Source: Candidatus Gastranaerophilales bacterium (GTDB taxonomy: Bacteria; Cyanobacteriota; Vampirovibrionia; Gastranaerophilales; Gastranaerophilaceae). Taken from it: a DNA stretch of 9,454 nt. Position numbers and translations under genes: made by a program. The stretch is from contig JAJQFK010000037.1 of NCBI GenBank assembly GCA_021201175.1, positions 1 through 9,454 on the forward strand, read 5' to 3'. This document shows, in pieces, positions 1-6,503 of the stretch. The notes under the pieces are model-generated. The model made no database searches, was not told the DNA's origin, and saw only the letters and a program-made list of their open reading frames with translations. The stretch's first letter is position 1. The number at the start of each line of letters is the position of its first letter.

Positions 1-716
1 GCATAATTATATGCTGTTACATTTATTTTTAAATATTTTATTGATTCTTCAAGTTCTTCATATTGTTTATCGGAAAGTTTTTCTTTATATTTTTCAAAAT
101 ATAGTGCGGCATGTACATCTTTATCTTTTATAAATTCTTTTATGAGAGAATAGTAAAACTCCGATTCAAACATTTTTTTTCTTGAATTATATGTTTTCTT
201 TTCCCAGTGTTCTTTTTCCTCCATTAAAGAAAGAACTGTTAATCCGTTTTTAAAAGAAGTACTAATAATTGAATCATTATTTTTGTATAAAACAGCACGT
301 TTTATTGCGGATTTTAGTGCATTTTCATAAACACTTGTTTCCCATTGCTGCATTTGTTCATTTTCATAAAGCTGCATTTGCTTTTCTATTGCAGCTCTTT
401 TATCTTTTTTGATATTATACGCAATTTGTTTTGCTTCATTTGATTCAAAATGCATTTGCGCAATCTGGGTATTTATAAAATCCTCAAGTTCACTGCTATA
501 TTCCTTTGTTTTATTCTCCGCTTCTTTTCCCTTTAATGAGAAGAATCCCTTTTCTGAAAATAATAGTGTATTTTCCCATTCATCTATATAATTACTTAAT
601 TCAAGAATTTTAATTTTATCCTTTATGCAATTATTTTGATTAGTCAAACTATCCTTTTGATTAACAGGAATTTTTCTCAATGAAAAACTGCCGGAATTTA
701 ATATATTTTCTTCCAT
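1..716 (-). CDS. Large internal virion (core) protein, N-terminal part, cut by the window edge
   Basis: The frame is open from an ATG at 716 to the left edge, giving 238 visible codons and no stop. The start is well supported: GAAGGAGA lies just upstream, and the gene begins 16 bases after the gp14-like gene ends. The protein is highly charged, rich in Lys, Glu and Gln, and probably mostly helical or coiled-coil. No signal peptide or membrane segment is seen. A stretch around residues 50-60 (FSEKGFFSLKGKEA) followed by long amphipathic helices, and a later segment AALYFEKYKEKLS, resemble large structural proteins encoded after the gp14-like gene in T7/BPP-1-type podophages. By position it corresponds to T7 gp15 or gp16, proteins ejected into the host to form the DNA-translocating channel. 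A transglycosylase domain, if there is one, would lie beyond the edge. The role is inferred mainly from position and layout. Confidence 0.6.
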   Translation of the reverse strand, partial: MEENILNSGSFSLRKIPVNQKDSLTNQNNCIKDKIKILELSNYIDEWENTLLFSEKGFFSLKGKEAENKTKEYSSELEDFINTQIAQMHFESNEAKQIAYNIKKDKRAAIEKQMQLYENEQMQQWETSVYENALKSAIKRAVLYKNNDSIISTSFKNGLTVLSLMEEKEHWEKKTYNSRKKMFESEFYYSLIKEFIKDKDVHAALYFEKYKEKLSDKQYEELEESIKYLKINVTAYNY

Positions 717-720
717 TTTT

Positions 721-728
721 TCTCCTTC
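721..728 (-). promoter_or_regulatory. Strong ribosome-binding site of the large internal protein
   Basis: On the minus strand the sequence reads GAAGGAGA, then four A residues and the ATG at 716. This is the closest match to a canonical Shine-Dalgarno site in the window. It fixes the start of the gene that runs off the left edge. Confidence 0.7.
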
Positions 729-732
729 AAAT

Positions 733-1236
733 TTATGAGCCGATTTTGCTAATTCCGAGTTTTGCCGCGTTTGAAAACGCATTTACTAGGGAATTTCTAA
801 ACGCATTATTAACTTTATAAGAATTTAAAGATGCTTGATAATAATAATTTTGAGCCTTTTCAAGATACGAATCAGAACTTTTATTTGCACTTTTAATTAT
901 TTTTAAAGCGTCTAATTCTCCTTCTTTTTTTTCATCTTCGAGCGCATATTGAGAAGTTGCGGAGGATAATGCAATATTCCCCGCCGCTATGGATTGCTTT
1001 GTATCAGCCATATTTAATATTGCTTTTAGCCTTGTCCGTCTTGCGTCTTCTATTCCTTCTTGTCTTTCGGAAGCAGCTTCTGCCTCTGCTTGTTTTGCTT
1101 GTTGTAGAATTAAATTCGTTTGATATTGACCTTCTTTTTTAGTTGTCGTCGCCTCATATACTTCATTTACTGTTAATGCAATGTTTACTACAGTTGAAGC
1201 TATATCTGCTATTTGTGCTGTATCTTCAACGCACAT
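733..1236 (-). CDS. Internal virion core protein, T7 gp14-like
   Basis: This 167-residue protein is Ala-, Glu- and Gln-rich. A hydrophobic helix at about residues 8-30 (IADIASTVVNIALTVNEVY) is followed by long helices. The central segment ARRTRLKAILNMADTKQSIA followed by GNIALSS, and then EGELDALKIIKSA, matches the pattern I know from the gp14-like virion core proteins of podophages. T7 gp14 (about 196 residues) is an inner-core protein ejected at infection that forms a channel in the host outer membrane. The start at 1236 is supported by AAAGGGG five bases upstream. The first 28 bases overlap the end of the gp13-like gene, and the large core protein gene follows after 16 bases. The N-terminal hydrophobic helix would suit membrane insertion, which is inference. 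Family assignment is from remembered pattern and gene order. Confidence 0.75.
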   Translation of the reverse strand: MCVEDTAQIADIASTVVNIALTVNEVYEATTTKKEGQYQTNLILQQAKQAEAEAASERQEGIEDARRTRLKAILNMADTKQSIAAGNIALSSATSQYALEDEKKEGELDALKIIKSANKSSDSYLEKAQNYYYQASLNSYKVNNAFRNSLVNAFSNAAKLGISKIGS

Positions 1237-1721
1237 TCTTTCCCCTTTCTTTTTCCCAATTTATAAAAAAATTCAAACCCATCTTTTAGCTGCATTTTTG
1301 CCGGATGTGGATTGTCAAATTTAAATCCCAGTTTTAATAGCCATTTTCGGGCTTCTTTATTTGATTTGTATATGTAATTATATAAGATACTGTATTTGAA
1401 CTCCGCCTGATATATTTGCTCTGAAAGAGTTTTCATAAGTTTTAATTTGTTCAAATCCGCGAATCGGCTTGTTAATAACCAAACACAGCCTATATGCGGG
1501 AAATCGGGAAATATACCGCTGATGCCGCCCATTGCTATAGGTACTGTTTGGTTTAAATCATTTATGCCGTATAAAATCAAAAATTCTTTATTTTTAAGTT
1601 CAGAAATTGTTTTTTGCTGCCAGGATTCTCCATATACAGCTTTTAATTCCTGCATATCTTCTTCTCTAATATGTTCTAATATATAAATTATTTCATTTAT
1701 ATCTGTATATTTTTTAACCAT
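1209..1721 (-). CDS. T7 gp13-like virion assembly protein with a GNAT-like fold
   Basis: The 170-residue protein matches the phage Gp13 family (DUF2833). Comparable features recalled from T7 gp13 are a central AMGGISG (T7: AIGG), then VWLLTS, a Lys-rich helix, LYNYIYKSN (T7: LWNYVWVGN), and the GNAT-type ending ARKWLLKLGF before a C-terminal strand. T7 gp13 is needed for assembly of the internal core but is not clearly retained in mature virions. The usual acetyl-CoA pyrophosphate loop (R/Q-x-x-G-x-G/A) is not apparent after VWLLTS, so catalytic acetyltransferase activity is doubtful. The gene starts inside the end of the nozzle gene (8-base overlap, ATGGTTAA) and has only a weak ribosome-binding site, so translation is probably coupled. 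It overlaps the gp14-like gene by 28 bases. The Lys-rich C-terminal tail (GKRKGKECALKIQHK) partly reflects that overlap. Confidence 0.75.
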   Translation of the reverse strand: MVKKYTDINEIIYILEHIREEDMQELKAVYGESWQQKTISELKNKEFLILYGINDLNQTVPIAMGGISGIFPDFPHIGCVWLLTSRFADLNKLKLMKTLSEQIYQAEFKYSILYNYIYKSNKEARKWLLKLGFKFDNPHPAKMQLKDGFEFFYKLGKRKGKECALKIQHK

Positions 1722-3777
1722 TGCTATCTGCCACCGTTACATCTAATGAAATTGAATTTATCGTCAACGGAAAAGGATATATCTGCTTTAAATGAACCGT
1801 TGCTTCTTTTGTATAATTAGAAAATGAAAATATATCCACATCGCCGGAATATAAATAATCAGGATTATTAGCACCGGCAATACTAATAGGATTTTGTACA
1901 ATATCGCCGTCTGTTCCGACAACAAAAAAATCCTCCCTTGACTTGTTTACGTTTACAGTAATAGAATTTACAATTTTCAACATACCTTGAGTAGATTCTC
2001 CTTCAAGATTTAAAGTTTCAACTTCAAATTCATAAGGGATTCCAACAACTAATTTAGAAACCGGATAATCAAGCTCAATTTTTCCTTCAGTAACTGTAAG
2101 ATTTTCTATAACATAACCATCTGCTAATGCAGTTATTACTTCGCCCTCCAAATGTTCCAAGCCGCTGAAAATACTTGCTTCGGAACCTTCATAGGTCAAA
2201 GAGCTATCGAGGAATATACCGCTGCTTGTTTCGTCAACATATCTTGATGCCATTCTTTCGATATATCTTTTTGTTTCTCCGTTTATTTCGCGTTTCACAA
2301 TAAAATACACAGCATCTTCAACCCCTTCCCTTATAACCGCAACAGATTCAAATTCTCCTTTTGTTTCATGCCTGTGCCAGCCGGCTATCTGCTGTTGTTT
2401 ATCATAAGTAAGGGCATTTACCGTTCCGTCGGACATTACACACCACAATATTCTGTTGGGTTCTTTTGAATATGCCATATCTACAATTTGTTTCCCTTCA
2501 AAAAGATGATTAGCAAATATAGATAGTTCGGTACCGTCATAACTGTCAGAAACATAAGTATATCCTAAATCTCTGACAACAGCCCCGCTTGATTGAACAA
2601 AAAGTATCATGTTTCCGGATACAACAGGTTGTATATTTGAACAGCCGTAAAAACTTTGCGGTGAAGCTACAAGTGAGGAGGAAGCACTAAAAGCGCCGTC
2701 TGAACCGTTTAATTTCCATTCTCCTCCGGATGTTAACAAAATCAAATCATTTAAAGCAATTATATGCCTTATTTCATTTACTTCTCTTTCGGATAATGTA
2801 ATATCAATTGAATCAGTCGCCGCCAGTGGTCTTGATATATTGAAATTATTATTTGTCGATGTTTGGGAAGCTACTAGCTGCTGCGGACCGTTTTTTAAGC
2901 AGCCAAATACTTTTCGCTGTTGAAAATAGTTCACGCATGCCGGATTATTATCATCTTCAAACGGATTTGTATATATAGGCGCCGTTGAGCTTAAATCAGG
3001 TTCTATTTTATCATCCTTAAAAGTTGTTGATGTTGTTGCGCCAACAAATCCATATACTCCGTTAACATCTCTATATATGTTATATTCCGCCGCTCCATCT
3101 ACCGCGGAGAAAGAAATCGTGATATATTCTGTTGTTCCCCAATAGGATTCTAATTCTCCGGTTACAGAAACGACCTCCGAACGATTACTTTCTTCATAAG
3201 TATTTTCTTTAACTGCCGTAACTACATATTCATAAGTAGTTGTATGTTCAGACCCGCCTGTCCAAACTGCGGATACGTTTTCCGGCGCTGATATTTGCGG
3301 TTGAAAATCTATATCTGTTAATTCCCAATCATAATGTGATAATCTTGAAAGTTCACATGGGGCATAATTGTTGTGGCACAAGGTTAAAACATCCGCATTT
3401 TGTGCATATTTTAAATCAAACAAATCATCTGTTTCAAACGGTGTTGTTATTTCTACCGGTATATCTTCATCAGAATCTTCATCATATTCGGTAATTTGTC
3501 CGCCGTCTTTTATAAATCGGGCATAATATTCACCGAGTTCAATTATATAAGTCTGTTCGGTATTAAATGAAAATGGCAGTAATCTGGATTTGGATTCAGA
3601 ATCTTTTACTTCGCATATAAATTCTAAGCCGGCTCTGTTACTTATACACCCTTCCGCCTTGACAAAACCGTTTTTCAATGTTTTAAGTCCTGCTTCATAT
3701 TTGGCTAAATCATTTCTTGAATATAAGGCAGGACTTAATTCCCCGCCGGTAAAAGATTTTTGTGTATATCTTGACAT
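1714..3777 (-). CDS. Tail nozzle (tail tubular protein B), T7 gp12-like
   Basis: This 687-residue protein carries the N-terminal signature of podophage nozzle proteins. It includes FTGGELSPALYSRNDLAKY, a conserved Asn in KNGF, SNRAGLEF, and then LLPFSFNTEQTYIIELGEYYARF. A later block (FGCLKNGPQQLVASQT, HIIALNDLILLTSGGEWKLNG, AVVRDLGY, RILWCVMSDGT) fits the beta-propeller part of this family. About residues 164-262 look like an inserted fibronectin-III-like domain (ending AAEYNIYRDVNGVYGFVG). In T7, six gp12 copies form the tail nozzle below the gp11 ring. I chose the ATG at 3777 because AAAAGGA sits six bases upstream. An ATG at 3801 would add eight residues, overlap the gp11-like gene and lack a good ribosome-binding site. 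The last 8 bases overlap the gp13-like gene. Confidence 0.9.
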   Translation of the reverse strand: MSRYTQKSFTGGELSPALYSRNDLAKYEAGLKTLKNGFVKAEGCISNRAGLEFICEVKDSESKSRLLPFSFNTEQTYIIELGEYYARFIKDGGQITEYDEDSDEDIPVEITTPFETDDLFDLKYAQNADVLTLCHNNYAPCELSRLSHYDWELTDIDFQPQISAPENVSAVWTGGSEHTTTYEYVVTAVKENTYEESNRSEVVSVTGELESYWGTTEYITISFSAVDGAAEYNIYRDVNGVYGFVGATTSTTFKDDKIEPDLSSTAPIYTNPFEDDNNPACVNYFQQRKVFGCLKNGPQQLVASQTSTNNNFNISRPLAATDSIDITLSEREVNEIRHIIALNDLILLTSGGEWKLNGSDGAFSASSSLVASPQSFYGCSNIQPVVSGNMILFVQSSGAVVRDLGYTYVSDSYDGTELSIFANHLFEGKQIVDMAYSKEPNRILWCVMSDGTVNALTYDKQQQIAGWHRHETKGEFESVAVIREGVEDAVYFIVKREINGETKRYIERMASRYVDETSSGIFLDSSLTYEGSEASIFSGLEHLEGEVITALADGYVIENLTVTEGKIELDYPVSKLVVGIPYEFEVETLNLEGESTQGMLKIVNSITVNVNKSREDFFVVGTDGDIVQNPISIAGANNPDYLYSGDVDIFSFSNYTKEATVHLKQIYPFPLTINSISLDVTVADSNG

Positions 3778-3783
3778 TATTTT

Positions 3784-3790
3784 TCCTTTT
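3784..3790 (-). promoter_or_regulatory. Ribosome-binding site that sets the nozzle gene start
   Basis: On the minus strand AAAAGGA lies six bases before the ATG at 3777. The alternative ATG at 3799-3801 has only GTTGGTTAG upstream. This site therefore favours the shorter protein beginning MSRYTQ. Confidence 0.65.
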
Positions 3791-4381
3791 CTATCGCTCA
3801 TCTAACCAACTGCAAGTTTCAGAACTTGCGCTATAACCTTCTGAAGCATTTATTGCTTTGGCTTTTGCCAGAATTGAAGTATAAACATTGAAACAATCCA
3901 TTTGTATACTTCTATTTCCCGTTATTGAAGGGGCTGCAAGAAACGCAAGATACCAACAAAATGCCATTACAAATTCTGATGAAAAAAATGTTTCATTTTC
4001 TATTGATTTTGTATATCGAATTACAACAGGAGTTATATTCGTATTTATTACCTTATTTCCGGAGGAAGAAGCTGCAACTTCAAATTCAATTATATTTAAC
4101 TGTGTATAAGGTACTATTTCACGTACAAACACGCAATCATTCGGATAATCATATTCATATAAGTATTTTGGATTTTGCGGAATATCCCCCGTTAATGAAA
4201 GTTCTCTGTAGGAACTTGCAAAATTCCAATCAAAATCTTTTAACACCTGTTCTCTTGCGCTATCATAAAATTCATTTAATACCAGAGTATTTTTATCTGT
4301 CTGGTTTGTATTTTGAATACTAACACTTACTCTTAAATTTTTGAGCGCCATATTATATATTTTTGCTTTTGTATAATTCAT
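3791..4381 (-). CDS. Tail adaptor (tail tubular protein A), T7 gp11-like
   Basis: The 196-residue length equals that of T7 gp11 as I recall it. The N-terminal pattern is MNYTKAKIYNMALKNL, then YDSAREQVLKDFDWNFASS, followed by a helix-breaking segment with PKYLYEYDYPNDCVFVREI. This is the typical layout of the gp11 head-to-tail adaptor family, in which an alpha-helical N-terminus is followed by a small beta domain with YxYxYPxD. The C-terminal half returns to helices (EFVMAFCWYLAFLAAPSI). Such adaptors form a twelve-fold ring that joins the portal to the nozzle. The gene starts downstream of an intrinsic terminator and has a good ribosome-binding site (GGGAGAG, five bases before ATG). Its stop lies 13 bases before the preferred nozzle start. 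The assignment rests on both sequence pattern and position. Confidence 0.85.
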   Translation of the reverse strand: MNYTKAKIYNMALKNLRVSVSIQNTNQTDKNTLVLNEFYDSAREQVLKDFDWNFASSYRELSLTGDIPQNPKYLYEYDYPNDCVFVREIVPYTQLNIIEFEVAASSSGNKVINTNITPVVIRYTKSIENETFFSSEFVMAFCWYLAFLAAPSITGNRSIQMDCFNVYTSILAKAKAINASEGYSASSETCSWLDER

Positions 4382-4386
4382 TTTAT

Positions 4387-4393
4387 CTCTCCC
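4387..4393 (-). promoter_or_regulatory. Ribosome-binding site of the gp11-like gene, just after the terminator
   Basis: GGGAGAG on the minus strand lies five bases before the ATG at 4381 and only a few bases after the U tract of the terminator. It differs from the AAAGGG-type sites before most other virion genes. The gene can be translated only from transcripts that read through the terminator or begin close to it. Confidence 0.55.
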
Positions 4394-4398
4394 GAATT

Positions 4399-4431
4399 AA
4401 AAAAAGATATCCGGCGGATTCACCGGATATC
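4399..4431 (-). terminator. Intrinsic terminator after the capsid genes
   Basis: A perfect 9-bp inverted repeat, GATATCCGG at 4406-4414 and CCGGATATC at 4423-4431, encloses an 8-base loop. On the minus strand it is followed directly by seven T residues (4405-4399). It starts 27 bases after the cement gene stop and ends before the gp11-like ribosome-binding site. This is a textbook Rho-independent terminator, and it is oriented with the virion genes. It would reduce expression of tail and core genes relative to the capsid genes, as T-phi does in T7. Confidence 0.88.
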
Positions 4432-4457
4432 AATAATGTTTTAGGTATAAGTATTAA

Positions 4458-4856
4458 CTACGCATTATGGAAACTTTCCTGAATACCATCTGCAAGCCCT
4501 GCAAGAATTTGCCCCTGTGTCGGTTCTGTACCGGTTACGGTATAGTATAAACGCATATAACCAAGATTCCCTTTAGGTAAAAACTTAACGGGCAACACAG
4601 TTCCTTCTGTTAAATCCTCTAACAATACGGTATGTTCTAATAAGGTTACAGGTGTTGTAAAATCTTCATCTTCGGATGTCTGAATTTGAATTGTTAAACT
4701 TGTGAGCGAATCAAAACTCTCTGTAATTTGAATATAAAGTTCAACCGGAGTACCAAAGGAAACTTCTCTTGCTCCTAAATCCAATATATTTTCAGAAGCA
4801 CATGTTCCGGTTATTGACTGATAATTTGAAAATATACTCTGTTCATCTAATATCAT
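4458..4856 (-). CDS. Capsid cement (decoration) protein, Bbp16-like
   Basis: The 132-residue protein begins MILDEQSIFSNYQSITGT and continues with NILDLGAREVSFGTP, SLTIQIQTSEDEDFTTPV, LPKGNLGYMRLYYTVTGTEP and a C-terminal GQILAGLADGIQ. This series matches the remembered pattern of the Bbp16 family, in which beta strands form a jelly-roll that binds the outside of the BPP-1 capsid. The composition is Thr-, Leu- and Glu-rich and predicts mostly beta strands. The protein has no signal peptide or membrane segment. It follows the major capsid gene after 13 bases and has its own AAAGGGG ribosome-binding site, six bases before the ATG. It is the last gene before the terminator, so it should be made at high level together with the capsid protein. 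T7 has no counterpart at this position. Confidence 0.87.
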   Translation of the reverse strand: MILDEQSIFSNYQSITGTCASENILDLGAREVSFGTPVELYIQITESFDSLTSLTIQIQTSEDEDFTTPVTLLEHTVLLEDLTEGTVLPVKFLPKGNLGYMRLYYTVTGTEPTQGQILAGLADGIQESFHNA

Positions 4857-4869
4857 ATTTTTCCCCTTT

Positions 4870-5868
4870 CTAAGATACTAATGTTTCTTCATTTGTAATT
4901 TGTTCACATTCACGAATAGGAATATTTTTATAATGAAGAATACTTTCATCTAAATATTCTTTGAATGTAAAGTTTACATTTGTTTTGGATTTTAATTGTG
5001 CTTCAAAATACATTAATACAGTCGAATTACAATAAATACAAGTTCTTCCTCCGGCTTTAGCATATCTTCTGATTTTGTAATATGCTTCATTTAGTAATTC
5101 TTCAATATCTACAGCATCAGAATCAGCGAGATTGGAAATACTAATATTTGCGATACGGCAAGTAGAACGCCAATCTCTAACGGATAAACCTACATCCATT
5201 TTGAAATGGTCTTGATATACTTTTCTCTTGCCGCCGCTTGTACTTGTTTCCGTGAGAACACCGTCATCTTTATGCTGCACTCCGGCTTGTGAGCCTTGCG
5301 GATATAATAAAGAAGTATGCAAATCGCCCCAGGTTATAAACCAAATTGAAGTATTATCATCTCCGGTTCCGCCCGCGTCTATTATATTTGAGCCTATTTT
5401 CTTTGTGTCGGTTGATTTCTTTGAATATCTTACTGTTAAACCGTCAAACGCCGCTGCATTTTCCTTTATACTTCCATAGAAAATTGTTTCCTGCAATTTT
5501 TGATTCATTGCTTCTATAAATGCTGAAGATTCAGATAATCTAAATAATTTTGGATTTTCACATTTTTCAACAAGGTCTACATCAACAATCGAATATGTTT
5601 CTAACATGCCGGTTACATCTTTAACTTGCTCCGTTGTCGATTTTGATGAAGGAACAAATCCGTATAAAGTTCTGAATACGGCAGACGGCAACCCTGTCCT
5701 TACTGTTGTTATATGATTAGTTCCGTCATTACATTGCAGTGCATTCGCATCCTGCAATAATTCATTTGTTTCTGACATCATTTCAATAATTTCTGCAGCA
5801 GTTTTACCATTTTCGGTTCTTTTAAATTTATCTGCAAGTGTTAAATATTTTGCACCTATTGTAGCCAT
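4870..5868 (-). CDS. Major capsid protein, Bbp17-like (HK97-type fold)
   Basis: The 332-residue protein is clearly related to the major capsid proteins of the BPP-1 group. Signature blocks are LTLADKFKR at residues 9-17, RTGLPSAVFR at 57-66, SSKSTTEQVKDVTGMLETYS at about 74-93, RLSESSAFIEAMNQ at about 110-123, FYG at 130-132 and NIIDAGGTGDDNTSIWFITW at 161-180. These are followed by YPQGSQAGVQHKD and MDVGLSVRDWR. In BPP-1 the protein has an HK97-type fold with rearranged topology and builds the icosahedral shell with the cement protein. No N-terminal delta domain is evident, in keeping with the separate scaffold gene upstream. The start at 5868 is supported by AAAGG followed by six A residues. 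The gene lies 27 bases after the scaffold stop and 13 bases before the cement gene. Confidence 0.93.
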   Translation of the reverse strand: MATIGAKYLTLADKFKRTENGKTAAEIIEMMSETNELLQDANALQCNDGTNHITTVRTGLPSAVFRTLYGFVPSSKSTTEQVKDVTGMLETYSIVDVDLVEKCENPKLFRLSESSAFIEAMNQKLQETIFYGSIKENAAAFDGLTVRYSKKSTDTKKIGSNIIDAGGTGDDNTSIWFITWGDLHTSLLYPQGSQAGVQHKDDGVLTETSTSGGKRKVYQDHFKMDVGLSVRDWRSTCRIANISISNLADSDAVDIEELLNEAYYKIRRYAKAGGRTCIYCNSTVLMYFEAQLKSKTNVNFTFKEYLDESILHYKNIPIRECEQITNEETLVS

Positions 5869-5895
5869 TTTTTTCCTTTCTTTTTTTCATACTAC

Positions 5896-6489
5896 TTATT
5901 GCATTGTAGGGAATAAAATATCTTCCCTGCTTTCTTTCGGAACTGCCGGCATATTTGCGCTGTGAATTACATCGTTCTGCATTTGTCTGCCGATATTGTA
6001 AAACATTTTTACAATTTTAGGATGACAATTTAATCCCGCTTGATTAAGAAGTGTCTGTACATCATCGTCAGCAAATTCTGTATACGCTATATTAGCAGTT
6101 CTTAGTGTTTTTGCTAAACCGGCTCCGCCCATTTCAAAGTCATTAACAAGATTGTGCCTGTAATTTTCAATTTTTTGTCTTTGTTGTTCCGCCATAGTTT
6201 TTGAGAAATTGCTGCTCATCTGCTGTGTTAGCTTCACTGCCATAGACATTAATTCATTGGCACTTTTTTGTGACAAATTGTATTTACCTGCCAGTTCGTT
6301 AAACTCATTTAATAAATCTTCGTTATAGCAATAGTTTTCAGGCAATTCTACATCTGAATAATCATATTTTTCAGGTTTCCCGAAATAACTTTCTGTATCA
6401 TTTTCATCAGGTTGAGGTGCAGGCGTTTTATCATACGCATTAACTCCCAACCCAGCATTTTTAATTAATTCTAAATTTTCTTCTGTCAT
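5896..6489 (-). CDS. Capsid scaffold protein, T7 gp9-like
   Basis: The 197-residue protein lies between portal and capsid genes, the usual position for a scaffold. It has a Pro/Asp/Glu-rich, probably disordered N-terminus. The motif GKPEKYDYSDVELPENY (residues about 37-53) matches the PExYDF(T)xxxPEG-type motif of phage scaffold proteins. Then comes a helix-rich part with YNLSQKSANELMSMAVKLTQ, NDFEMGGAG and HPKIVKMFYNIGRQM. The C-terminus is ILFPTMQ, like the xLYPTM-type endings of this group. Such proteins fill the procapsid and guide shell assembly, then leave before DNA is packaged. Gene length is shorter than T7 gp9 (about 307 residues) but similar to other small podophages. The ribosome-binding site is AAAGGG followed by six A residues. 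No protease catalytic motif is visible, although related proteins are sometimes labelled peptidases. Confidence 0.8.
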   Translation of the reverse strand: MTEENLELIKNAGLGVNAYDKTPAPQPDENDTESYFGKPEKYDYSDVELPENYCYNEDLLNEFNELAGKYNLSQKSANELMSMAVKLTQQMSSNFSKTMAEQQRQKIENYRHNLVNDFEMGGAGLAKTLRTANIAYTEFADDDVQTLLNQAGLNCHPKIVKMFYNIGRQMQNDVIHSANMPAVPKESREDILFPTMQ

Positions 6490-6503
6490 TTTTTTCCCTT
6501 TCT

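Noticed and set aside
409..591. 60-residue plus-strand frame within the large core protein gene
   Set aside because: It is antisense to a gene with strong start signals and shows only low-complexity hydrophobic and Ser-rich sequence.
3778..3801. Longer start for the nozzle protein at the ATG at 3801
   Set aside because: It overlaps the end of the gp11-like gene and lacks a Shine-Dalgarno site, while the ATG at 3777 has AAAAGGA at good spacing and gives the usual family N-terminus.
3925..4323. 132-residue plus-strand open frame opposite the gp11-like gene
   Set aside because: It is antisense to a recognised gene, and its Leu/Tyr/Gln-rich composition is typical of a shadow frame in AT-rich DNA.
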